A stretch of DNA of 64,000 nt from NCBI GenBank assembly GCA_910588215.1, contig CAJUQJ010000017.1, forward strand, positions 6,478 through 70,477, given 5' to 3'. Position 1 is the first letter of the stretch. Every line of letters begins with the position of its first letter. Below are positions 34,602 through 42,498 of this stretch, piece after piece. Under the pieces are notes generated by a model that saw nothing but the letters and a program-made list of their open reading frames with translations, did not search any database and was not told where the DNA came from. The stretch is from an uncultured Lachnospiraceae bacterium. Its GTDB lineage: Bacteria; Bacillota; Clostridia; Lachnospirales; Lachnospiraceae. A program made the position numbers and the translations under genes.

Positions 34602-35660
34602 CTATTTGATCAAAAGAATAGATAAAATAACCGCAGCTATGGCGCCGCTCAGCTTTCCGCATACCAGTGCGGGCAGAAGCGCGGGTTCTGCGGCGAGAGT
34701 GAAGCCAATGTGGGCGGCCAACAGGCTGGCGCCGCTTACGAGAAAAGCGCCGAGGGCAATCTTACCTTTCTGATCCATATCATGATACCCGGCAAGGGCG
34801 GGGAGGGCACTTACCAGTCCGATGAGCATACAGGTGAGGCTTTGCGGGGCGATGCCGAGTTTGGAGCCAAGACGAGTGAAAGGCTTTGTCAGAAGACGGC
34901 GAAGCAGTTCTGCGGCAGGCAGGATTCCAAGCATGACGATGCCGATGGAAGCGACAACGGCCATGGCGTCTTCGAGCGGGGCCATACCGGGCAGGAGCTG
35001 AAGACCACAGAGAAATTCAATTGCGGCAAGCATCAGGCCGATGGTGATCAGAGCCTGTATGCCGTCGGCCAGTATGCAAAAGCCCTTTACCATCTGCACC
35101 GGGATTTTCCACAGCCCGAGGAGAAGCAACAGTGCAGCGGCAAATACTGGCAGATTCTGGAACAGACATTCCGGAAGGGAAAGACCGGCCAGTATGCCGC
35201 CCACAAGCAGTCCCACCGGCATGGCCGCCAGTCCCAGCATGATTCCTCTGGCGAAATGGGGTCTGTCTTCCGGCTGGATCATACCCATACCGACGGGAAT
35301 GGTAAAGACCAGGGTGCAGCCGAAAATGGCTGACACTACGATGCCGGCATAGCTGCCGATCCGGTGGTCCGCCGCCAGCTCCCCAGCCAGCTGGTAGCCG
35401 CCCATATCGATGGCCAGTATGCTGCCGAACATGGCCGGGTCTGCGCCGATGAACTGATAGAGGGGAATGACCACCCGTCCCAAAACGTCGGCCAGTACCG
35501 GAGCCAGGCAGATCATGCCGGCCATGGACAGGGCAGTGGAGCCCAGGAGCCGGAAGCCCTCTTCAAACTTGTTCCCATAGCCGAATCTGTTGCCGAGAAG
35601 TCTGTCTGTTCCGCCGAGTATGACGCCGGCGGCCATGATGAGCATCAGTATCTGATTCAT
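34602..35660 (-). CDS. eutH: Ethanolamine transporter EutH
   Basis: Polytopic protein of 352 residues with about ten hydrophobic segments; EutH facilitates ethanolamine uptake. Family features are the start MNQILMLIMAAGVILGGTDRLLGN, the conserved AIDMGGYQLA segment and GHDMD-like YHDMDQKGKIALGAFLVSGA. No other eut genes, no microcompartment shell genes and no EutV-type RNA elements are in the window, so it is an orphan. ATG 35660 is chosen; TTG 35681 is an alternative. It ends 24 bp from the end of the convergent permease gene. Confidence 0.93.
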   Translation of the reverse strand: MNQILMLIMAAGVILGGTDRLLGNRFGYGNKFEEGFRLLGSTALSMAGMICLAPVLADVLGRVVIPLYQFIGADPAMFGSILAIDMGGYQLAGELAADHRIGSYAGIVVSAIFGCTLVFTIPVGMGMIQPEDRPHFARGIMLGLAAMPVGLLVGGILAGLSLPECLFQNLPVFAAALLLLLGLWKIPVQMVKGFCILADGIQALITIGLMLAAIEFLCGLQLLPGMAPLEDAMAVVASIGIVMLGILPAAELLRRLLTKPFTRLGSKLGIAPQSLTCMLIGLVSALPALAGYHDMDQKGKIALGAFLVSGASLLAAHIGFTLAAEPALLPALVCGKLSGAIAAVILSILLIK

Positions 35661-36086
35661 TATCCTGTATTCCCCTCTCAATCCGTTAATTTGTTATATT
35701 GACGCTGTATCTTCGATCTCCGCAATCACTCCGAGTGCGAGGGCGGAGAGGGTTTTTTCTGTAAATTCTTTGTGCATAAGTTAGATATTCGGGTCATTAT
35801 TGTATGGTGTGTCGTACTGACACGATATGGGAAAGATATAATCTCATTTTATCATATCATTGATAAGCGGCAAGAGGGGATTAAGAAATCAAGGAAAAAA
35901 GTGGTAACAAAAACGCTTGCTAATCAGATGGCAGGGTGTTATTCTTGTCGTAAGCGGTAGAATGTTCTGACAGGCCATCGTGAAGCCTAAAAGTCTGCTA
36001 TCGGGTAGGCCGCATGACCATTCATGCTTTGAAAGTCGATCGCTTTCATAGTACGATCAACATTTTGCATGTAGGGAGAAGTCTAT
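35661..36086. other. Intergenic region upstream of eutH
   Basis: No convincing gene. It holds the second copy of the dispersed hairpin repeat (36001-36056) and a 27-codon minus-strand ORF (35694-35777) without ribosome site. Confidence 0.5.
36001..36056 (+). repeat. Dispersed hairpin repeat, copy 2
   Basis: GGCCGCATGACCATTCATGC at 36008 and the stem TGAAAG...CTTTCA around CGATCG, aligning with copy 1 at 5445-5496 over about 50 bp with compensating changes in the stem. Confidence 0.65.
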
Positions 36087-36374
36087 ATGATCATTTTGAT
36101 TCCTTTTGACTGGTCAAAAAGCTTTGAAAAGGATTATCTTGAGCATATCAAATATTATTGTCTTGTAATGAGCAGGGATTATATAAGAAATCATTTTACA
36201 AGCATTAAGAAGTATGCGAGTGTTATAGAGAACCGTTTAGATGATGGTAGTTGCACGATGGAAAGAGTTTTAGAAGATAACGCACAATTTCTACAGCTTG
36301 CCCAAAAGTATGGCGTGAATTATGTGCTAATTGATGATAAGTATGAAATAAACATTGATTTGGAGCAGTCGTGA
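36087..36374 (+). CDS. Hypothetical protein, possible kinase C-terminal fragment
   Basis: A 95-residue protein, start ATG 36087 after TAGGGAGAAG. The second half (MERVLEDNAQFLQLAQKYGVNYVLIDDKYEI) resembles the C-terminal end of small P-loop kinase-like proteins in which a helix is followed by a strand that closes the fold, but the P-loop itself is missing. It may be a truncated remnant. I do not recognise a family with confidence. It is 79 bp before the DUF2461 gene. Confidence 0.5.
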   Translation: MIILIPFDWSKSFEKDYLEHIKYYCLVMSRDYIRNHFTSIKKYASVIENRLDDGSCTMERVLEDNAQFLQLAQKYGVNYVLIDDKYEINIDLEQS

Positions 36375-36452
36375 AGTCGATCAGGGAAAGGAAATTTTTG
36401 GATTTCACGCAGTCTTCTATGATCTGGAAAACCGTAAAGGAGATGACAGAGT

Positions 36453-37136
36453 ATGAATACACAACTTATAATTGACTATTTATCTTCCCTAAGCATGAAT
36501 AATGACCGTGAGTGGTATCACGCAAACAAGGACAGTTACAAGATGGCAAATGCTGAATTTGAGAAACTGCTCCAGGCCTTGATACTGGAAATCGGGAAAT
36601 TTGACAGCAGCATTTTGCATAACGATCCCAAAGACCTTACGTTTAAGATCGTAAGGGACACCCGGTTCAGCCATGACAAGTCACCTTATAATCCTGCGTT
36701 TCGTGCTCATATATCCTCAAAAGGAAAATTGCCTGTTCCTGTCGGTTACTATCTTATGATAAAGCCAGGCGATCGATCTTTCCTGGGAGGTGGATTGTTT
36801 GCAGATATGTTTAAGGATGCGACAACGATGATACGGGATCATATTGCCCGGCATGGCGAAGAATGGGAAGAAGTGATTCATGAGCCGGAGTTTGCAAAGC
36901 ATTTCACCGTACAGGGAACGGCGTTGAAGAATGTTCCGGCGGGGTATGATAAAGTACACCCGCAGGCAGAGTACCTGAAATTTAAGAGCTGGTATTTAGA
37001 GTACCCGCTAAAGGATGAAGAAGTGAAAGATGTAGAAGCATTTCTTGAAAAATCAGTGGCGCTTTTCCGGATCATGAAACCTTTTAACGACTATTTGAAC
37101 AAAGCGCTTGCAGACTTTCAAATGCCTACAAGATAA
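36453..37136 (+). CDS. DUF2461 family protein (TIGR02453)
   Basis: A 227-residue soluble protein. Family signature segments are LSMNNDREWYHANKDSY, FKIVRDTRFSHDKSPYNPAFRAHIS, and GYYLMIKPGDRSFLGGGLF. The function of the family is unknown. The downstream hairpin marks the end of the unit. Confidence 0.93.
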   Translation: MNTQLIIDYLSSLSMNNDREWYHANKDSYKMANAEFEKLLQALILEIGKFDSSILHNDPKDLTFKIVRDTRFSHDKSPYNPAFRAHISSKGKLPVPVGYYLMIKPGDRSFLGGGLFADMFKDATTMIRDHIARHGEEWEEVIHEPEFAKHFTVQGTALKNVPAGYDKVHPQAEYLKFKSWYLEYPLKDEEVKDVEAFLEKSVALFRIMKPFNDYLNKALADFQMPTR

Positions 37137-37160
37137 AGAGATGATCAGTGTGAAGTATAA

Positions 37161-37197
37161 ACCCGACCTATCCGGCAGTCAGCCGAATAGGCCGGGT
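37161..37197. terminator. Terminator hairpin between convergent genes
   Basis: ACCCGACCTAT pairs with ATAGGCCGGGT, one mismatch in the stem. It lies between the DUF2461 gene and the GH31 gene, which point toward each other, so it can serve both. Confidence 0.65.
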
Positions 37198-37233
37198 ATC
37201 ACTTTATAAATTAAGCGGCTTTGGGATAGCCAG

Positions 37234-39258
37234 TCAAAGAAGTGTAAATACAGGCATATAATCGATGGGCGCATCCACGTTGACAACGCGGTTTCCTTCA
37301 TAGACCGTACCTGTGGAAGTCAACATCCAGCGGCCTTCCGGCAGATAGACATCGCGCCTGAATTCATGAAGGTGCAGGATCGGTGCTACCAGATATTTAT
37401 CGCCGAACATATATTGATCCTGAAGCTTCCAGCATCTGGCATCCTGCGGGAACTCATAGAACATAGCCCGCAGCAGTGGGGAACCGTTTAAGTGTGCCTC
37501 CTCGAAGAGTGCTTTGATATAATCGTGCAGGGAGATGCGAAGATCATAATACTTCTTCATGATGGCATAGTTTTCCTCTCCGTAACTCCACAATTCATTG
37601 GGCTGTCCGGTGTGCAGGTAGCCGCCGCCCCAGTCACGGGTATCCAGCGGCGGGATGTTAAAGGGACCACGGTCCCCGTGCATCCGCAGTACCGGAGAAT
37701 AAACGGCGAACTGATACCAGCGGATCAGCAGCTGCCTAAAGTCAGGATCATTGACATCATCGGTCATAAAACCGCCGATATCGGTGGTCCACCAGGGAAT
37801 GCCGGCCAGACCCATATTCAGGCCGCACTGCAGCTGATCGGCGAAGGCTTCAAAAGTACTGGGTACATCACCGGACCAGACCACGTTGCCGTATTTCTGG
37901 GAGCCGGCCCAGGCACAGCGCAGCAGATTGACTACCGACTTGTCCTTTTCCCTGTTCATTTCGTCGTAAAAGGTGCGGCTGAACATCTGCGGATAGAGAT
38001 TGCCGATTTCGAGGGCAGTACCGTCGCAGTAGCGGTAGTGATCATAGTCATATACGCCGAAATCAGGTTCGGAGTTATCCAGCCAGAAGCCGTCTATACC
38101 GTAGTCATAGTAGTTTTTTCGGCAGACTTCCCATACATACTTGCGCGCCTCCGGATTAAAGGCATCCACTTCCACGCAGTCGCCCTGGAAGTCGTAAGTC
38201 TGCGCAGCGCCCCGCTCTGTGCGGATCAGGAGCCCCTTTTCCAGCATGGGACCGAAATTTTCACTTCTGCGGTCCACAGAAGGCCACACGGATACGATCA
38301 CCTTGATACCCATGGAATGCAGTTCGTCCACCATAGCCTTCGGATCCGGCCAGTATTTGGAATCGAATTTCCAGTCACCCTGCACGGTCCAGTGGAAGAA
38401 ATCAATGACGATCTGGTCGATATGGATACCTTCCTTCTGATATTGACGGGCTACGGTCAGCACTTCATCCTGGGTCCGGTAGCGCAGCTTACATTGCCAC
38501 AGTCCCATCAGGTCATCTGGAAACATGCCGGCCCGTCCGGTGACGGCAGTATAATTATATAGAATTTGTTTCGGAGTGTCCGCGGCGGTGATCCAGTAGT
38601 CCATCTCCTTGGTGGCATTCGCGATCCACTCGTAGTAGTTGCGACCAAAAGTCACGCGTCCAACGGCAGGGTTATTCCACAGGAAACCATAGCCCAGCGA
38701 GGATACGGCGAAGGGAACGGAAATCTGGGAATTGCGCTGTGCAAGTTCCAGTACGCAGCCCTTTAAGTCCATGCAGTCCTGCTGATATTGACCCATGCCA
38801 AAGATCTTTTCTTCCCGGCGGCTTTCAAACTTAACATTCAGGGAGAATTCTGAACCACCGATAATGCCTTTCCATTCGCGGTTTATGATCTTAAGGCAGC
38901 GGCTCTCACGGGAGAGGGTGCCGTCGTAACTGCGGAAGTATTCGCGCAGGATCAACTGGTCATCTTTATAGAAAGAGATGACGCCTGCAAAATTGACAAT
39001 GGCTTTCAGTCTTCCGTTGGTGATGGTGGCAAGTTCCCTCATGTCGATGGTGCCGTCTCCGACCCAATGATCTTCTTCGGTAATGGTGATCTGGGTATCA
39101 CATTGTACCGGGGGTTCCGTCAAGGCCCAATTATTTCCGGTGAAACGGGAATTGATGCGGGTGCGGACGCGCAGGGAATCCTGTCCCCAGGCTTCGATCA
39201 GGCCCTGTTCACCTTGATGATAGAATCGCAATGTACCGTTGTCATTTTCAAATCTCAT
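37234..39258 (-). CDS. Glycoside hydrolase family 31 (alpha-xylosidase/alpha-glucosidase type)
   Basis: Predicted cytoplasmic retaining alpha-glycosidase of 674 residues without signal peptide. The N-terminal beta-sandwich is followed by the barrel with DGFWLDNSEPDFG (nucleophile Asp of WLDNSEP) and SGDVPSTFEAF (acid/base Asp). RMHGDRGPF and PLLRAMFYEFPQDARCW are further GH31 landmarks. The residue set is closer to the YicI/alpha-xylosidase branch than to maltases, but substrate cannot be fixed. ATG 39258 follows AGGAGG; a longer start at 39303 is rejected. It is divergent from an AraC regulator, which is the likely controller. Confidence 0.93.
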   Translation of the reverse strand: MRFENDNGTLRFYHQGEQGLIEAWGQDSLRVRTRINSRFTGNNWALTEPPVQCDTQITITEEDHWVGDGTIDMRELATITNGRLKAIVNFAGVISFYKDDQLILREYFRSYDGTLSRESRCLKIINREWKGIIGGSEFSLNVKFESRREEKIFGMGQYQQDCMDLKGCVLELAQRNSQISVPFAVSSLGYGFLWNNPAVGRVTFGRNYYEWIANATKEMDYWITAADTPKQILYNYTAVTGRAGMFPDDLMGLWQCKLRYRTQDEVLTVARQYQKEGIHIDQIVIDFFHWTVQGDWKFDSKYWPDPKAMVDELHSMGIKVIVSVWPSVDRRSENFGPMLEKGLLIRTERGAAQTYDFQGDCVEVDAFNPEARKYVWEVCRKNYYDYGIDGFWLDNSEPDFGVYDYDHYRYCDGTALEIGNLYPQMFSRTFYDEMNREKDKSVVNLLRCAWAGSQKYGNVVWSGDVPSTFEAFADQLQCGLNMGLAGIPWWTTDIGGFMTDDVNDPDFRQLLIRWYQFAVYSPVLRMHGDRGPFNIPPLDTRDWGGGYLHTGQPNELWSYGEENYAIMKKYYDLRISLHDYIKALFEEAHLNGSPLLRAMFYEFPQDARCWKLQDQYMFGDKYLVAPILHLHEFRRDVYLPEGRWMLTSTGTVYEGNRVVNVDAPIDYMPVFTLL

Positions 39259-39336
39259 AATAATCCTCCTGTAAAGTGGTGTGTCCATGTTGCGGTGCGG
39301 CATTCCGGATTGCCGGCACTATCATATAATGATATA

Positions 39337-39391
39337 ATACTATTGCATAGTCTGTTAAACCACTTAAATACTATTACATATTGATACTATT
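39337..39391. promoter_or_regulatory. Three ATACTATT direct repeats between GH31 and araC-type gene
   Basis: ATACTATT occurs at 39337, 39368 and 39384, spaced 31 and 16 bp (three and one and a half helical turns). It is a good candidate for the binding site of the adjacent AraC-family regulator in the shared promoter region. Confidence 0.5.
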
Positions 39392-39455
39392 CTATTTTGT
39401 GACGCCGGATTGCTATAAAGAGCAGGAACGTAAACAGTGACTGGAGGAGGAACGG

Positions 39456-40370
39456 GTGTCAAACAGGGAAAAAGAAGAGAGAAGGCAGCACAGCACGTCT
39501 TTCATACCGTACAGTTATTATGAATGCAGGATTCCACATTACTTCAGGAATGTCCCCATGCACTGGCACAGTGAATTTGAGATCAACTATGTTGTACACG
39601 GGGAAGGAGAATTCATATGCGGTAATGACAGATTTGTTGCAAGGCGGGGAGAGATCCTGGTGCTGCCGCCTAATATGCTTCATGCGGCATACCCATCTGC
39701 GGGTGGCGAGGTGACTTATCAGGCGCTGGTCTTTCATCCGGTGATGCTGGGAGCCAACACGCATGACCGCTGTACGGCAGAGTGTATCCGCCCGCTTGTC
39801 AACGGGACAATGAGAGTGAGTGTGCGTATCGGTGAGGATGCCCGGCAGTATGTGCAGATGCGGGAGGCGGTGGAACAGATCTTCGCCTGTGTTACCGGCC
39901 TGCGGCCGTTGCCGGATCTGCTGCTTAAGAGTGAGCTTATGCGCATGTTCTGGCTGTTGGAGACGGATGAGACATGTCTGCGCCGGGAGGATGCAGGGAT
40001 TGATTATTGTGAGACCATCCGTCCCGCGCTGGAATACATGGTCAAAAATTTCCGGGAAGATATTACGGTGGCGCAGCTGGCGGGTCTTACGCATCTGAGT
40101 GAAAGCTATTTTATGAGCTGTTTTAAAAAGGCCGTGGGTGTCGGTGCTATCGGGTACTTGGCACAGCTACGTATGAATGCCGCTTGCGAGGCGCTTGCCT
40201 GTACAAAAGAGCAGATTTCGGAGATAGCACTTGCTTGTGGATACAGTAATCTTTCCAATTTCAACAGGCAGTTTAAGAAGGTAACCGGTTTTGCACCGAA
40301 AACATACAGAGAGCAGAATGCGCGGCAATGGTCTGCTGAATTACTTGCGCTACGCAGGCATTCTTCCTGA
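39456..40370 (+). CDS. AraC family transcriptional regulator
   Basis: A 304-residue regulator with an N-terminal cupin sugar-sensing domain (HWHSEFEINYVVHGEGEFICGNDRF, FLVLPPNMLHAAYP-like segment) and a C-terminal double helix-turn-helix (ITVAQLAGLTHLSESYFMSCFKKAVG, ISEIALACGYSNLSNFNRQFKKVTGFAPKTYR). GTG 39456 follows GGAGGAGG. Divergent from the GH31 gene, so a glycoside-responsive activator of it is the natural reading. Confidence 0.95.
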   Translation: MSNREKEERRQHSTSFIPYSYYECRIPHYFRNVPMHWHSEFEINYVVHGEGEFICGNDRFVARRGEILVLPPNMLHAAYPSAGGEVTYQALVFHPVMLGANTHDRCTAECIRPLVNGTMRVSVRIGEDARQYVQMREAVEQIFACVTGLRPLPDLLLKSELMRMFWLLETDETCLRREDAGIDYCETIRPALEYMVKNFREDITVAQLAGLTHLSESYFMSCFKKAVGVGAIGYLAQLRMNAACEALACTKEQISEIALACGYSNLSNFNRQFKKVTGFAPKTYREQNARQWSAELLALRRHSS

Positions 40371-40433
40371 AAAGAGCAACGATGTCATGAAAGCGTATCA
40401 CAATATCTTCGTAGCAAGGTAGAGGGGCAGTGT

Positions 40434-40760
40434 TCAGAAAATAAACTGTACAAGAAGCATATAGCAGATCGTACCACCGGCAATTGACCAAAGCATTTGG
40501 CGTTTCCATAGATGCAGTCCCACTACAACAAGTATGGCAGCCAATTCCGGCAGACCGTGGCTGCCTGATAAGAAGCTGACATTTTTGAGACAGTAGACGA
40601 CCAGCATACCGAAGATGGCAGCCGGAAGCGCTTTTCCTAAATACTGTATATATCCGGGCGTCGGCTTCCTGGAGGAAAACAGCAGGAAGGGCAGAAATCT
40701 TGTAGCCATGGTGCCGAGTGCACAGAGGGCGATGGTAATGACCTGTTGAGTTAATGTCAT
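40434..40760 (-). CDS. azlD: AzlD family branched-chain amino acid transporter subunit
   Basis: Small membrane protein of 108 residues with four hydrophobic segments, including the family stretch ATRFLPFLLFSSRKPTP and YLGKALPAAIFGMLVVYCL. With AzlC it forms an exporter for branched-chain amino acids or analogues. Its ATG overlaps the azlC stop codon in the form ATGA. Confidence 0.93.
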   Translation of the reverse strand: MTLTQQVITIALCALGTMATRFLPFLLFSSRKPTPGYIQYLGKALPAAIFGMLVVYCLKNVSFLSGSHGLPELAAILVVVGLHLWKRQMLWSIAGGTICYMLLVQFIF

Positions 40761-41500
40761 ATCATGTCACCTGCCTTTTCAATTGGTTTGCGAAACAGTG
40801 TCAGCAGCAACAGGATGCAGACCATTGTGGGAATCAGGAAGGAATCCGATCCGCAGATAAGAAGACAGACTACGGAGGCAAGCACACCGATAACGGCGGT
40901 ATAGTGTTTCCTTTCTTTGAGCCATTGTTCGAGGAAGATGACAACAAACATTGCCGTCATGACAAAATCCAGCCCTTCCGTATTAAAGGAGATCAGGGAG
41001 CCCAATATGCCGCCGAGAGCAGCGCCTGTCACCCAGTAGATCTGATCGTACAGGGTTACAAAGAACATGAACCAGCCACGGTCTATGTCTTCGGGAATTT
41101 GAGCAGAGCAGTTGATCGAAAAGCTTTCGTCGCACATGCCGAAAATAAGATAGATCTTTTTCAGGCCTGTACCCTTAAATTTGTCCAGCATGGAGATCCC
41201 GTAGAAAAGATGCCTGGCCTGTATCATTAACGCCATGATAAGGGTCTGTACCGGGGCAAAGGCAGAGAGCAGCATTTCCACCGCCACAAATTCCAGGGAG
41301 CCGCCGAAGATGGCCATACTCATAAACAAGGGGTAGAGAAAGTTGAAACCGGATACATTCATGTAGACACCGTAGGTTATGCCCAGAAACCAGAATCCTG
41401 CAAAGATCGGAATGGTAGGCGGGAAAGCCTGGCGGGCGGCCTGTCGTATCTTTTGTCTGTTTTGTCCGGAAGATAGATTATCATAGGAGTTGTTATTCAT
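40757..41500 (-). CDS. azlC: AzlC family branched-chain amino acid transporter subunit
   Basis: Membrane protein of 247 residues with about seven segments. Family segments include ARQAFPPTIPIFAGFWFLGITYG, GGSLEFVAVEMLLSAFAP and RHLFYGISMLDKFKGTG. Works with AzlD. The start at ATG 41500 is preceded by GAGGTG; the longer frame to 41548 has none. The pair has no visible regulator beside it. Confidence 0.93.
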   Translation of the reverse strand: MNNNSYDNLSSGQNRQKIRQAARQAFPPTIPIFAGFWFLGITYGVYMNVSGFNFLYPLFMSMAIFGGSLEFVAVEMLLSAFAPVQTLIMALMIQARHLFYGISMLDKFKGTGLKKIYLIFGMCDESFSINCSAQIPEDIDRGWFMFFVTLYDQIYWVTGAALGGILGSLISFNTEGLDFVMTAMFVVIFLEQWLKERKHYTAVIGVLASVVCLLICGSDSFLIPTMVCILLLLTLFRKPIEKAGDMI

Positions 41501-41720
41501 AAGTACACCTCGGGGATGGCAAGTTTGGCACTTTAGGTATTTTAACATGGATTTTTGCAGGTTTCAATTATGAGAACGATTTTTTGACAGATATTAGATG
41601 AGCAGGGGCTAATATTTATGGTGCCATTTAAGGAGAGTTGAGTGATTTTGAATGTTGCGGAAAGAAGACACTAACTGTTATAATGAAACTGCAAACCAGA
41701 GGAAAAGAAGGTATGGCAAG

Positions 41721-42425
41721 ATGAGTTCGTTTGTGGAATTTAAGGATGTGGGTAAGATATATCATATGGGTGAGGTTGACATTGAGGCGCTTAAGAATGT
41801 CAATTTTACCATTGAAAAAGGTGAGTTTTGTGTTGTGGTGGGCGCTTCCGGCGCGGGCAAGACGACGATCCTGAATATATTAGGGGGTATGGATGGTCTG
41901 ACTTCCGGACAGGTTTTATTGGACGGAAACGAGATCTCCGCTTATAACAAAAAGCAGCTGACAGCTTACAGACGGTATGATATCGGGTTCGTATTTCAGT
42001 TCTATAATCTGGTTCAGAATCTGACGGCTCTTGAGAATGTGGAGCTGGCGGCACAGATCTGCAAGAATCCCCTGGATGCCGGGACGGTGCTTGAGATGGT
42101 TGGCCTGAAGGAGCGGGAGAACAATTTTCCGGCGCAGCTTTCCGGCGGAGAGCAGCAGAGAGTAGCGATCGCCAGAGCACTGGCGAAGAATCCGAAGCTT
42201 CTGCTCTGCGATGAACCAACGGGGGCGCTGGACTATAACACCGGCAAGGCTGTCTTGAAGCTTCTTCAGGATGCCTGCAGGAAGAAGGGAATGACAGTAG
42301 TAGTCATTACGCATAATCAGGCGTTGACTGCCATGGCTGATCGGGTCATCACGGTGAAGAGCGGGACTGTGTGGAAGATGGAGATGAATGAACATATTGT
42401 TCCGGTAGAGGATATTGAGTGGTAG
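41721..42425 (+). CDS. MacB/LolD-type ABC ATPase
   Basis: A 234-residue ATPase of the type that pairs with FtsX-like permeases. Walker A is GASGAGKTT, signature LSGGEQQRVAIARAL, Walker B LLLCDEPTGALD. FVFQFYNLVQNLTALENV is the Q-loop segment typical of this branch. It is followed by the giant permease gene 73 bp on. The family often exports antimicrobial peptides or acts in mechanotransmission at the wall. ATG 41721 is chosen; a longer frame to 41652 lacks homology-like sequence. Confidence 0.94.
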   Translation: MSSFVEFKDVGKIYHMGEVDIEALKNVNFTIEKGEFCVVVGASGAGKTTILNILGGMDGLTSGQVLLDGNEISAYNKKQLTAYRRYDIGFVFQFYNLVQNLTALENVELAAQICKNPLDAGTVLEMVGLKERENNFPAQLSGGEQQRVAIARALAKNPKLLLCDEPTGALDYNTGKAVLKLLQDACRKKGMTVVVITHNQALTAMADRVITVKSGTVWKMEMNEHIVPVEDIEW

Positions 42426-42498
42426 AGTATTGTAATGATTCAGTCTTAGGTAATGAAGACTGAAATAGTGCAGAATACTTATTGCAGGAGTCAGATCT

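Noticed and set aside
35694..35777. 27-codon minus-strand ORF beginning MHKEFTEKTLSALAL, a little like a ClpC N-terminus
   Set aside because: No ribosome site and too short to support homology; left as chance or a tiny remnant.
37492..38562. 356-codon plus-strand ORF
   Set aside because: Antisense to the GH31 gene, which has clear catalytic motifs.
41586..41612. TTGACA before the MacB-type ATPase as a promoter
   Set aside because: The nearest -10-like sequence (TAATAT) is 20 bp away, too far for a confident sigma-A promoter.
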